64,000 nucleotides of DNA from Paraburkholderia bonniea (GTDB lineage Bacteria; Pseudomonadota; Gammaproteobacteria; Burkholderiales; Burkholderiaceae). The position numbers and the translations under genes are program-made. The stretch spans positions 806,001 to 870,000 of the forward strand of contig NZ_QPEQ01000002.1 in the NCBI RefSeq assembly GCF_009455625.1. Reading direction: 5' to 3'. Shown piece by piece: positions 49,939 through 58,854 of this stretch (its first letter is position 1; each line of letters opens with the position of its first letter). The notes under the pieces were generated by a model. The model searched no databases. It was given only the letters and a program-made list of their open reading frames with translations, and had not been told where the DNA came from.

Positions 49939-50220
49939 CTCGCTTTTCTCCTGGAAATACCTTGATATTTAAATATATCCGGCACCTGAAATGAGGGAAT
50001 TAAAGACATTTACATAGCAACGCCATTAGCAAAAAAATGGTAACACACGACCCATATGATTTGCTTATTTCATAAAGGAAATTTCCCAAACAACAATATA
50101 AATTAAAAGACTAATAACGAGACAAAATTCATTGTATATACAGCACCGTTAAATCACGTCATATCTAAAAATAAAGGCCCCATGGAAATAGGCGCATAAG
50201 CCTGGCGGGTCATGCGCCTA
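49939..50220. promoter_or_regulatory. AT-rich region upstream of the right NarL regulator
   Basis: About 280 bp, AT-rich like its left counterpart. It holds the 12-bp palindrome ATATTTAAATAT (49965-49976), ending 27 nt before the start codon, and GGAAATTTCC (50077-50086). At its far end a hairpin overlaps the lipoprotein stop. No gene-like frame. Confidence 0.5.
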
Positions 50221-50222
50221 TT
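50187..50222 (-). terminator. Hairpin overlapping the right OmpA-like stop codon
   Basis: A perfect 11-bp stem AATAGGCGCAT/ATGCGCCTATT with a 14-nt loop that includes part of the TAA stop. Only TTT follows on the minus strand, so termination is plausible but not certain. Confidence 0.55.
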
Positions 50223-51252
50223 AACGGTCGAATTCGATTTCAACCCGGCGATTGGGTGCAAGGCATTGGATCAGCGCACTGCGCTCTTTTTGCTGGCACT
50301 CCACCAATGGATGCTCCGCCCCCAAACCCGCTGCGGTCATGGGCACTGTCACACCGTGACGGCGCAAGTACGACTGGACGGTTTCCGCACGCTGCAACGA
50401 CAGCTTCTGGTTGTACGTCACGCGGCCCAGCCGGTCGGCATAGCCGTTAATCCGCATGCCGCGCACCTTGCCGCCCTGCTCGCGCAACGCCTGCACCAGC
50501 GCATCCAGATCAGCCTTGCCGGCAGGCAGCATGCCGCCTTCGTCGCTGCGATCAAAGCCAAACAGCGAGTCTGCTTTCAGTGTCATTTTTGCGGGAATGG
50601 CGGGCGCAGGGGGCGTGCATTGCAACGCGATTTCAGCCGATTGCTGCAACGCTTGCTGCACCTCCGGCAAGCGTTGTTCGGCGGCCGAAAAATTGCGCTT
50701 CCAGGCGTAATACCCAGCGCGCATCAAACCAACTTCAGCACACGCCAATGGCCGCTGTGCTTTCGGGCAGTTGGGCAGCGCCGGGTTGCTTTTGATTGCG
50801 TTCACCACCGCCCATAAATCAGGACGCACCATCGACACGGTGCGCAACGGCGGGTTGGCCGCCGAAAGCTCGCTCCGCTGTGTCAGCCCGGCGGTGAGCA
50901 CCGCCGCCTGGCCAATCGCTTCTTCAACGAAGCCCCAGCGATCACCTGTCTTGAGTTCTTCACGGGCAACATCGGCCCAGCACTGGGCCTTCGCACGGAA
51001 GTAACTGTCTGGATCGTCAGGCAGGCTGTCGAGACGTTGCTGCAGATTGTCCAGTGCCTTGCTGCGGTTGCCCATCGGGCCGTAGATATCGAACCACTCA
51101 CGCGTTGGCGCACCTGCGGAGGCGTCCTGGGCTGCGCCCCAACCGGACTTCAGAATGGTGGCGTCTTCGATGCCCAGCCGCTCGCGGGCGGCATTCCCTG
51201 CACATCCCGATACCGCCAGCGCACAAGCCAGCATCGTTAATTGAAATTTCAT
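50221..51252 (-). CDS. OmpA-family peptidoglycan-binding lipoprotein (right copy)
   Basis: A 343-residue lipoprotein with lipobox AVSGC (MKFQLTMLACALAVSGCAGNA). AGGT precedes the ATG; a TTG 5 codons upstream is less likely. It is a full-length paralogue of the left copy: compare YFRAKAQCWADVA, DRWGFVEEAI, LACAEVGLMRAGYYAW. The OmpA domain has GFDRSDEGGMLPAGKADLDALV, NGYADRLGRVTYNQKLSLQRAETVQSYL and LAPNRRVEIEFD. Likely outer-membrane anchored and peptidoglycan-bound. Confidence 0.88.
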   Translation of the reverse strand: MKFQLTMLACALAVSGCAGNAARERLGIEDATILKSGWGAAQDASAGAPTREWFDIYGPMGNRSKALDNLQQRLDSLPDDPDSYFRAKAQCWADVAREELKTGDRWGFVEEAIGQAAVLTAGLTQRSELSAANPPLRTVSMVRPDLWAVVNAIKSNPALPNCPKAQRPLACAEVGLMRAGYYAWKRNFSAAEQRLPEVQQALQQSAEIALQCTPPAPAIPAKMTLKADSLFGFDRSDEGGMLPAGKADLDALVQALREQGGKVRGMRINGYADRLGRVTYNQKLSLQRAETVQSYLRRHGVTVPMTAAGLGAEHPLVECQQKERSALIQCLAPNRRVEIEFDR

Positions 51253-51475
51253 GGCTACCTGAGTCAATTATTTCGGCTAAGCGAAACGACTAAGGATAGA
51301 GGTACGTTGCCATATTTGGATACGGAAAATTCTTAAAACTTACGTCATCAATGTAATTAAATTGTCAAAACCCCTACTATTTATTTAGAGATATTTATCA
51401 AAATAAAACGAGAATTCGATTTGTTATTTATCTCGTTTTATTTATCTCATTTTTTCCTGCTCCTTGCATTGCCGC
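51253..51475. other. Spacer between OmpA-like lipoprotein and potC
   Basis: 223 bp of AT-rich sequence marking the right edge of the pilus/adhesin island. It should contain the lipoprotein promoter on the minus strand. No hairpin terminator for the pot genes was found. Confidence 0.4.
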
Positions 51476-52312
51476 TTAAGCCACTGCCCGCGCGGCGCTC
51501 CGGCCACGCAGCCACTCCAGCGCCAGCAGCAGGCATGTCGAAAAAACAATCAGGATGGTAGCCAGCGCGGCAATCGTCGGACTAATGTTCTCGCGGATGC
51601 CGGTAAACATCTGCCGTGGCAGCGTGGTTTGCTGCGCGCCGGCCAGAAAGAGCGTGACGACCACTTCGTCGAACGAGGTGGCAAACGCAAACAACGCCCC
51701 CGAGATCACCCCCGGTGCAATGACCGGCAGCGTGATGCGAAAGAACGTCTGCACCGGGCTCGCCCCCAGTGACTGGCTGGCTCGCACCAGGTTGTAGTTA
51801 AAGCCCTGTAGGGTCGCCGCGACCGTGGTGACGACAAACGGCACGCCCAGCGAGGCATGCGCGAGGATCAGCCCGGTATAGGTGCTAGCCAGGCCAAGCG
51901 GAGCAAAAAACAGGTACATGCCGACGCCCACCACCACCACCGGCACGATCATTGGCGAAATCAGGATGGCCATCAGCAGTGTCTTGCCGCGAAAGTTCGC
52001 CTTGTTCAGGCCAATCGCGGCCAGCGTGCCAAGCACGGTCGCCACCACCGTCGCGGACGGCGCGACGATAAAACTGTTTTTCGCCGCCAGACGCCAGTCG
52101 CTTGAGCCCAGCAGGTTTTCATACCAGCGCAGCGACCAGCCTGGAATCGGATACACCAGAAACGTGCTCGATGAAAACGACAGCGGCACGATCGCCAGCA
52201 CCGGCAAGATCAGATACAGCAAGGTCAGCGCAACCAGGCCACGCAGCACGAAGTACCACACGCGTTCGATCAGCGAGGTATGGGGCGCGAATAGCGGCTT
52301 GGAAAATTTCAT
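51476..52312 (-). CDS. potC: Polyamine-type ABC transporter permease, PotC family
   Basis: A 278-residue inner-membrane protein with six helices. The permease EAA loop is VRASQSLGASPVQTFFRITLPVIAPG, which docks on the ATPase. FSSSTFLVYPIPGWSLRWYENLL is a PotC-like periplasmic start. ATG 52312 is chosen; a GTG one codon earlier is possible. Third gene of a potA-B-C order, 23 nt after potB. The substrate (spermidine, putrescine or another amine) cannot be fixed, since no binding protein is present. Confidence 0.88.
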   Translation of the reverse strand: MKFSKPLFAPHTSLIERVWYFVLRGLVALTLLYLILPVLAIVPLSFSSSTFLVYPIPGWSLRWYENLLGSSDWRLAAKNSFIVAPSATVVATVLGTLAAIGLNKANFRGKTLLMAILISPMIVPVVVVGVGMYLFFAPLGLASTYTGLILAHASLGVPFVVTTVAATLQGFNYNLVRASQSLGASPVQTFFRITLPVIAPGVISGALFAFATSFDEVVVTLFLAGAQQTTLPRQMFTGIRENISPTIAALATILIVFSTCLLLALEWLRGRSAARAVA

Positions 52313-52335
52313 CACGGTTCAGGCTCCTGACAGGT

Positions 52336-53601
52336 TCAGCCGAGATTCGCTGGCGAACGCGTGAAGCGTCCGTAGATCACATACAGCACGAGCGTGGCGG
52401 CGAGCAGCAAACCACCGAGCGCGCACGCCATGCCCCAGTTGATCGTCACGTTGGTGAAATAGGCGACGTAATAGCTGACCATCTGATCGTCCGGGCCGCC
52501 CAGCAGTGCGGGCGTGATGTAGTAACCAATCGCCAGGATGAAAACCAGCAACGCGCCCGCCCCCACGCCCGGATAGGTTTGCGGCACATACACCCGCCAG
52601 AACGCCGCGAACGGATGGCTGCCGAGCGAGATGGCTGCGCGCTGGTAGGTCGGTGGGATGGATTTCATCACGCTGTACAGCGGCAAGATCATGAAGGGCA
52701 GCAAGATATGCGTCATCGAGATGTACACCCCGACGCGATTGAAGAGCAGTGGCAATGAGGCCTGCAACAGCCCGCTGCCGACCAGCGCCTTGTTGACCAG
52801 GCCCTCGCTTTGCAGCAGCACGATCCAGGCGGCAACGCGCACCAGAATCGAGGTCCAGAAAGGAATCAGCACCAGGATCATCACGAGATTGGCGCGCCGC
52901 TCCGAGAGCCTCGAAATCCAGTACGCCAGCGGATAGCCCAGCAGCAACGCGCAGAACGTCACCACCGCACCAATCAGAAACGTGCGGCCAAACACGGTCA
53001 GATAAATGCGCTGGTCTGGGTTCGTGGGGGCGATATGGCCAAACGCGTCTTGCCGGTGATCCAGCGAGGCCAGCAGATAGAACGGCGAATACGCGCTGCC
53101 GTTTTTCGCAATCGCCTGCCAGTAAGCCACTTCGGCCCAGCGCGGATCAACATCGAGCAGCTTCGCCCGGATTTGCGCCGCAGGCAGGGTGTGACCCGTG
53201 TCGTCCACCAGCGGCATCGCCCGGGTGGTTTTCGACATCAGCGAGCGAAAGCCTGGAATCTCGGTGTTCAAACGCCGGGCGAGGCCGCCCAGTGATTCGC
53301 TCTCTTTCGCCAGCGTCAGGTCAGCGGCAAGCGCGGCATAGGCACTATCGGCCGGGGGCGTCTTGCGGTCCCAGGCGTGGAGTGCGCCAACCGTCTGCGG
53401 CAAGGCGGTGATGACCTCCGGGTTTTGCACCGCGCGCGTCAGCAGCACGCCAATCGGCAGCACAAAGATCAGCAACAGAAAAATCGCTAATGGCGCGATC
53501 AGCAGCAGCGCCATCGCGCGCTTTCTGGCTTCGCCTAGCTTGAGTTCACGTTTCAGTTTTACGAGCGATTCGGCCGGCGCACCGGCTGTGATGGTCGTCA
53601 T
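52336..53601 (-). CDS. potB: Polyamine-type ABC transporter permease, PotB family, with large periplasmic insert
   Basis: A 421-residue permease, much longer than the roughly 285 residues of E. coli PotB. The extra length is a roughly 150-residue soluble segment (NPEVITALPQTVGALHAWDRKT... to ...PTNPDQRIYL) between the first helix (LLLIAPLAIFLLLIFVLPIGVLL) and the remaining five. The EAA loop is YQRAAISLGSHPFAAFWRVYVPQTYPG. I start at MTTITAGAPAES; the frame is open 13 codons further. A subgroup of proteobacterial PotB-like permeases has such an insert. Confidence 0.88.
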   Translation of the reverse strand: MTTITAGAPAESLVKLKRELKLGEARKRAMALLLIAPLAIFLLLIFVLPIGVLLTRAVQNPEVITALPQTVGALHAWDRKTPPADSAYAALAADLTLAKESESLGGLARRLNTEIPGFRSLMSKTTRAMPLVDDTGHTLPAAQIRAKLLDVDPRWAEVAYWQAIAKNGSAYSPFYLLASLDHRQDAFGHIAPTNPDQRIYLTVFGRTFLIGAVVTFCALLLGYPLAYWISRLSERRANLVMILVLIPFWTSILVRVAAWIVLLQSEGLVNKALVGSGLLQASLPLLFNRVGVYISMTHILLPFMILPLYSVMKSIPPTYQRAAISLGSHPFAAFWRVYVPQTYPGVGAGALLVFILAIGYYITPALLGGPDDQMVSYYVAYFTNVTINWGMACALGGLLLAATLVLYVIYGRFTRSPANLG

Positions 53602-53710
53602 GCTCACGCCTGTCTCCTGCGTTGCAGCTACGTGTTGCAACTTCGTTATGTGGCTGGATCTGGCGGCTCAGAAGCAGGCCGCCAGCAGCCAGTGATGGGC
53701 GTGCTGCCGC

Positions 53711-54811
53711 TCAGGCGGCCAGGCCAAAGACGCGCAGATGTTCTGGCGCAAATTCGAGCGCAACTGGCGCGCCAGGCGCGAAGGTATCGAGGGCGGCCGT
53801 GCCGAGGGGCACCTTGACGAAGCATTCGTTTTGCTCGCGCAGCCCGCAGCGCATGCGCACGTGGTCGCCGAAATAAATCAGCCCGCGCGCCTCGCCTGTC
53901 AGCGCGTTGCCTCCGTTGCGCGTGCCGTTGACGGCCAGCTTCATGCGCTCGGGGCGAATGCTGGCCACCGCCGCCGCGCCCACTTGCGCGCCGCCAATAT
54001 TGCAGCCCCTCAGACGCGTGCCATCCAGCAGTTGCAGTTCGCAGAATTCGCCGTCGACGCTCGCAATCGTGCCGCGCAACTGGTTGCTGTCACCGATGAA
54101 GTTCGCCACGAACGCGTTGCCTGGCGATTCATACAGACGATCCACGGTATCGAGCTGCTGCACGATGCCGTTATCGAATACCGCCACGCGGTCGGACATC
54201 GTGAGCGCTTCGCCCTGGTCATGCGTGACGTAGACGAAGGTCAAGCCCAGCTTCTCGTGTAATGACTTGAGCTCGTATTGCATGTGCTCGCGCAGTTGCT
54301 TGTCGAGTGCGCCAAGCGGTTCATCCATCAGCACCAGCTTCGGCTCAAACACCAGCGCGCGTGCCAGCGCGATGCGCTGCTGCTGGCCCCCCGAAAGCTG
54401 CGCGGGGTAGCGCTTGCCGAAGCGCGCCATCTGCACCATCTCTAGCGCGTGCTGCACCCGCTCGATGCGCTCTTTCGCGGCGAGCTTGCGCACGGTTAGC
54501 GGATAGGCAATGTTTTGTTCGACGGTCAAATGGGGAAACAGCGCGTAGTTCTGAAACACCATGCCGATATCGCGCTTGTGCGGCGGCACCTTGTTGAGCA
54601 AGGTGCCGTCCAGCCAGATTTCGCCACCGGTCGGAAATTCAAACCCGGCCAGCATCATCAGGCAGGTGGTCTTGCCCGAGCCCGAGGGCCCAAGCAGCGT
54701 CAGAAACTCCCCTTGATAAATATCCAGATCCAGTTGCTTGACGACTTGTGTTTCGCCGTCGTAAGTCTTGCGCACGCCCCGGAAGCTGACGATCACGTCG
54801 CTGGTCTTCAT
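53711..54811 (-). CDS. potA: Polyamine-type ABC transporter ATP-binding protein, PotA family
   Basis: A 366-residue ATPase. Walker A GPSGSGKTT (near residue 41), Q-loop MVFQNYALFPHLTV, signature LSGGQQQRIALARAL, Walker B LVLMDEPLGALD and switch VTHDQGEAL are all intact. The C-terminal TOBE_2 domain (RGTIASVDGEFCELQLL..., SIRPERMKL) is typical of the spermidine/putrescine group. A GGGG-rich ribosome site precedes the ATG. It heads potA-B-C; the 188 bp upstream contain no potD. Confidence 0.92.
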   Translation of the reverse strand: MKTSDVIVSFRGVRKTYDGETQVVKQLDLDIYQGEFLTLLGPSGSGKTTCLMMLAGFEFPTGGEIWLDGTLLNKVPPHKRDIGMVFQNYALFPHLTVEQNIAYPLTVRKLAAKERIERVQHALEMVQMARFGKRYPAQLSGGQQQRIALARALVFEPKLVLMDEPLGALDKQLREHMQYELKSLHEKLGLTFVYVTHDQGEALTMSDRVAVFDNGIVQQLDTVDRLYESPGNAFVANFIGDSNQLRGTIASVDGEFCELQLLDGTRLRGCNIGGAQVGAAAVASIRPERMKLAVNGTRNGGNALTGEARGLIYFGDHVRMRCGLREQNECFVKVPLGTAALDTFAPGAPVALEFAPEHLRVFGLAA

Positions 54812-54949
54812 CCCCTGTCCCCTTGCTGATTCGTCTGATTCGTCTGGTTCGGCCTTGCTGGCGCTACCTGAGCGGCTAGCCAGCCATATTGCGGAGCCAC
54901 TATAGCCCGTTCAGGCACAACCACTTGAAGCCATTTCATTAATGCGCAT

Positions 54950-54970
54950 AGGGCCAATTTATTTGGCCCT
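54950..54970. repeat. 8-bp inverted repeat between the DUF748 and potA genes
   Basis: AGGGCCAA-TTTAT-TTGGCCCT, a perfect hairpin 30 nt past the DUF748 stop. No T-run follows on the minus strand, so it is listed as a hairpin rather than a terminator. A nearby 9-bp repeat (CTGATTCGT, 54826-54852) has three imperfect copies. Confidence 0.6.
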
Positions 54971-54999
54971 GGCGGCTGAGCTTGCTGGTTTTCCCGGGC

Positions 55000-57900
55000 T
55001 TATTTCAGGCCGAAATCCACGCGCGTGGTCGCCCCTTTATCGTTAATGCCCTTGGTGTCGAGCTTCGGCGCGACGATGAAGATGCGGCCGCTGTCGATCT
55101 TGCCTTCGAAGTATTGCCGCACATGCTGGGTCCGCAACTGGGCCAGTTCGCGCAGGCTGCCTTCGTTGATGTCCGCGTGCTCCATCAGCGCGCGTTTCAT
55201 TTCGTCGTCTGGCTGCTTTTTGGTCAGGCCGACAAAATTGCGCGGCTTTTTAAAGTCCGCCGCCTTATACGCCTTGGTCAGATATTTGCTGTATTCGTCA
55301 GGGCTGACCGTGACGCTGGACAGATCAATGCTTTCGCCGTTGCCCACCAGGCTCTTGATCTTTTGTTGCTTCACCAGCCGTTCAACGTACAACGCACGCA
55401 AAGCGGGCTCGTCCAGCGCTGGGTCGGCGCGGCCGATCAGGTCAATGCGGATGGAAGGTTTGTCTGCCAGCGCCCGGGCGATGGTGTCGAGCTTTTTGTC
55501 TGAGGCCTCCGAGAGCTTGGCCGCGCCGGGCTCGAACTCAACGTAGCCCAGTTCTTCGCCATTGCCGCCAAACGCATTGGCCAGCAGCGAAAACGGCGCG
55601 GTCACCGCTTTCTGAATCAGGTTCAGCACTGCGTGCCAGATCAGCCCGCCGAGGCTGAACTCTGGGTTATCCAGCGAACCGGACACGGGAATATTCACGT
55701 CGATCTCGCCTCGTGAATTTTTCAACAGCGAAATCGCCAGCCGGACTGGCAGCTTGGTGGCAGTGGTGTTCTCGACGTGATCGCCAAAGGTCAGCTGGTC
55801 GATGAACAAATGATTGTTGGCGCTGAGCCGATCGTTCTCCAGCTTGTAATGCAGATCAACATTGAGCTTGCCTTTGGTGATCGGATAGCCCGCGTATTTG
55901 GCGGAATACGGCGTCAGGTTGGTCAGCGCCACGTCATGCGCGCTGGCAGTCAGATCCAGCGCGGGCTTTTGAATCATCGGATTCACCGTGCCGCGAATCG
56001 CCAGCGGGCCATTCGCGGCAAGCTGCGCATTGATCTCAACCGGTGCCGGGGTTTTTGAATCGGTGCCGAATGCGCCAATCGTGCCTTTGATCTGCACCAG
56101 ATCGGCGGTGAAATTCGGCTTGATGAAGTTATCGGTGTATTTCACCCGGCCGCTTTGCAACACCAACTGGCCGAAATGCAGTTTGACGGCGTGCTGCGGT
56201 GGTGTCGCCGCGACCACCGTGGCGGGTGCTGAGGCAGTAGCGGGGGCCGTGGCGGTGGCGGTGGATGCCCCGGAAGCGGCATCGGGTGTCAGTGGCACGG
56301 GTTCGTGGCCATCCGCTGCGCCACGCGTGAGCGACTGGGCTTCGCCGGTTTGATGGGCCACGACGTCTTTCAGGTTCAGCCGGCCTTGTGCGTCGAGCAT
56401 CACGCGGCCATAGAAGTGAGCGAAGTTCACCCGGGCGGCATCAACCTCTACGCCGCTATCACCGTAGTTCGCTTTCAGCCCGGTCAGCGCTAGCGAACGC
56501 CAGCCTGCGAAGGGGTCGGAGCTGGCCTTGTCCAGCATGCGCACGTCGACCAGCGCGGCGTCGCCCCGGTACGCTGCTTTCAAGGTTTTTGCCTGGCTTA
56601 GCTCAAGCGTGCCATCGGCGTTCAGCAGTGCGCTGGCGATCACGGCATTCAGCTTGTCACCGAAGTACGGCTCGAAGGCGGCGGCGTCGAGGCGTTTAGC
56701 GTTGAGCTTCAGTGCCAGCTTGAGCGGCGTGGGTGTGACGTTGCCCGTCACGCCCAGCGTGCCTTTGCGATTCAGCGTCGCTTGCAGGCTGAGCGGCACA
56801 GGGCGGCTCAGGTCCTGGCTGATCTGACGCAGGTTCAGTTGCAGCGGCTTCACCACCAGCTTGACCGGGCGCGCGGTGCTCTGGTCAGTCCAGCTTGCCG
56901 CGCTGTCTTTCAGGTTCAGCTCGTCAATCGTGTAACGCCAGGCCGGGTCTTGTTCGAGTTGTTTGAGCGCGTGACGCGCCGTGCGCTCGGCGGCGACCTG
57001 ATGCGGCCCAGCAAGCGCGGCCAGATCGATGCTGCCGTCTTTCAGGCGTGTTGCGTCCAGTGTCAGGCCGGTGACGCTGATGCTGCTGATCTCGGCCAGG
57101 CGGGCTGGCACGTCGATGCGCTTCACCGCCACCTGGCCTTGTGCCAGCGTAAGCGCGGAGGTTTTGCCGCGTGGTGTGGCCAGTTGGAGCGACTGCAGGT
57201 TCAACTCACTTTCGCCCACCTGAAGATTCACTGGCGTTTTGCTCCAGTCCACGCTGAGGCTGGCATTCGCGGACACCGTGCCAGCCTTCACTTGAGCTGC
57301 CGTGAAGCTGTCCAGATAGGGTTGCAGCAGCGGCAGCGATGTGTTTTTAAGGTTGATCTGGGCCAGCGCAGTGTGCGTTGCGAGCGCGAACGAACCCGCG
57401 CTATCGAGCCCGCCTGCGGTATCGCGGAACGCTGTATTCAAGGTGTAATGCGCGGCGGTTTTGCCTAGCGTCGAGAAATCCGCCACGGTCACGGCGAGAT
57501 GCTTCAAGCCCAGTTGGGTCGGCTTCGAAGCGGCGGCATCGCTGAAATCAAGCGTGCCTTGGTTCAGGACGAAACGCTTGATCGACAGGTCGAGCGGCGC
57601 GACGGGGGTGGTTTTGGCTGTTGGGGCTGTTGGGGCTGTTGGGGCTGTTGGGGCTGTTGGGGCTGTTGGGGCTGTTGGGGCTGTTGCGGTGACGCTAGCG
57701 CTGCCGCCGTTAGCGCTGCTGGCCAGCGCGCTGGGTTTTTGCGGGTGCGCTGTTGTCTCGCGCTTTAACTCCGGCTTTAGCTTTGACTCTGACGTCACGA
57801 ACATCCGCTCGATGCTCAGCACGCCTGCTTTGTCACGCGCCAGCGCAAGCGTCGGCGCTTCGACGCGAATTTCATTGAAGCGATACCGGTTATTCAGTGG

Positions 57901-58854
57901 TTCAAGCGTGGCGGCGGCGACGTGCAGCGCCTGCGCGGCAAAAAACGGTGCGTGGTGTTGGTCGAGCACGTTGAGCTGGGTGAGGTCCGTGGTGCCACTC
58001 ACCCGGAGCGAGGGCGCGTCGCCGGACATCACGAAGTTCAGCGTCAGGTTGCTCGATAGCTTGCCGGACTGAACCGTCAGCGGCAGCTTCGCTGGGACAT
58101 ACGACAACAGGCGCGGCAAATCGAGCCCGTCAAACCGTAGCGACACTTCGGATTCACGGGAAGCCGTGAAGGGCTTGGTCTTGCCATCCAGCGCCAGCGG
58201 GCTGCCGTCGATGCGTGCTCGCAGCAGCGGTTCGACAAAAATATCGGCCTTGGCAGGCAGCGTGGCGATAAACGGAATGCCGAGCTTCCATTGATCGAGC
58301 ACGTGCTGTTCACCGAGCAGACGGTCATCAAACGTGATCTGGCCGTTTTCGAGGCGAATGTTCGAAACGGAAAACAACGTCGGCTTGCTGCCAGGCGCTG
58401 AGGGCGTCGAGAACTTCTCGATCAGGTCGGTGAAATTGAAGCGCTGTGCGTCATAACGCACCACATGAATCCGCGGCGAATCGAGCCGCACTTCGTTGAT
58501 GATCGGTGCGGCGCGCAGCAGCGAGCTCCACGATGGCCGTACGCGCAATCTTTCGATATCGACAAATGCACCTGCCGCGCCGCGCTCACCGATATGAATA
58601 CGGTCGGCTTCGAGGCTCAGCGTGTACGGATTCAGCGCGATCCGGCCGATGGTGACAGGGCGCTCAAGCTGTTTGCTGAGCTGCTGCGCGGCGAAATGGC
58701 GTAGCAGCGGCGGTGCGGCAAAAAAGCCCAGCAAGCCGAATACCACGAGAAAGATCAGCAACCCTGTCAGGATGCGCCGGGTGCGAGGCGCGCGAGCGGC
58801 AGCTTGAGCATGCTGCGCGAGGGAAAAGAGTCGGTTTTTATTGAGCGATGCCAT
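55000..58854 (-). CDS. DUF748/AsmA-like envelope protein
   Basis: A 1284-residue protein: basic cytoplasmic start, one helix (ILTGLLIFLVVFGLLGFFAAPPLL), then the AsmA-like opening LLRHFAAQQLSKQLERPVTIGRIALNPYTLSLEADRIHIG. Long beta-rich repeats with DUF748 features follow (LKLHFGQLVLQSGRVKYTDNFIKPNFTADL..., HDVALTNLTPYSAKYAGYPITKGKLNVDLHYKLEND). An OmpA-like end (GYVEFEPGAAKLSEASDKKLDTIARALADKPSIRIDLIGRADP) closes it. An Ala-Pro-Thr repeat near residue 400 comes from a 9-bp tandem array. AsmA-like proteins bridge the periplasm and are tied to lipid transport or envelope integrity; the exact role is unknown. Confidence 0.85.
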   Translation of the reverse strand: MASLNKNRLFSLAQHAQAAARAPRTRRILTGLLIFLVVFGLLGFFAAPPLLRHFAAQQLSKQLERPVTIGRIALNPYTLSLEADRIHIGERGAAGAFVDIERLRVRPSWSSLLRAAPIINEVRLDSPRIHVVRYDAQRFNFTDLIEKFSTPSAPGSKPTLFSVSNIRLENGQITFDDRLLGEQHVLDQWKLGIPFIATLPAKADIFVEPLLRARIDGSPLALDGKTKPFTASRESEVSLRFDGLDLPRLLSYVPAKLPLTVQSGKLSSNLTLNFVMSGDAPSLRVSGTTDLTQLNVLDQHHAPFFAAQALHVAAATLEPLNNRYRFNEIRVEAPTLALARDKAGVLSIERMFVTSESKLKPELKRETTAHPQKPSALASSANGGSASVTATAPTAPTAPTAPTAPTAPTAPTAKTTPVAPLDLSIKRFVLNQGTLDFSDAAASKPTQLGLKHLAVTVADFSTLGKTAAHYTLNTAFRDTAGGLDSAGSFALATHTALAQINLKNTSLPLLQPYLDSFTAAQVKAGTVSANASLSVDWSKTPVNLQVGESELNLQSLQLATPRGKTSALTLAQGQVAVKRIDVPARLAEISSISVTGLTLDATRLKDGSIDLAALAGPHQVAAERTARHALKQLEQDPAWRYTIDELNLKDSAASWTDQSTARPVKLVVKPLQLNLRQISQDLSRPVPLSLQATLNRKGTLGVTGNVTPTPLKLALKLNAKRLDAAAFEPYFGDKLNAVIASALLNADGTLELSQAKTLKAAYRGDAALVDVRMLDKASSDPFAGWRSLALTGLKANYGDSGVEVDAARVNFAHFYGRVMLDAQGRLNLKDVVAHQTGEAQSLTRGAADGHEPVPLTPDAASGASTATATAPATASAPATVVAATPPQHAVKLHFGQLVLQSGRVKYTDNFIKPNFTADLVQIKGTIGAFGTDSKTPAPVEINAQLAANGPLAIRGTVNPMIQKPALDLTASAHDVALTNLTPYSAKYAGYPITKGKLNVDLHYKLENDRLSANNHLFIDQLTFGDHVENTTATKLPVRLAISLLKNSRGEIDVNIPVSGSLDNPEFSLGGLIWHAVLNLIQKAVTAPFSLLANAFGGNGEELGYVEFEPGAAKLSEASDKKLDTIARALADKPSIRIDLIGRADPALDEPALRALYVERLVKQQKIKSLVGNGESIDLSSVTVSPDEYSKYLTKAYKAADFKKPRNFVGLTKKQPDDEMKRALMEHADINEGSLRELAQLRTQHVRQYFEGKIDSGRIFIVAPKLDTKGINDKGATTRVDFGLK
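57616..57687. repeat. 9-bp tandem repeat inside the DUF748 gene
   Basis: Eight copies of GGCTGTTGG (last one ending in C) encode Ala-Pro-Thr on the minus strand. Copy changes would keep the frame, varying linker length only. Confidence 0.9.

Noticed and set aside
22744..51475. Horizontally acquired genomic island with tRNA or integrase
   Set aside because: The block is accessory in nature and its spacers are AT-rich, but no tRNA, integrase, direct repeats or IS were found at its edges.
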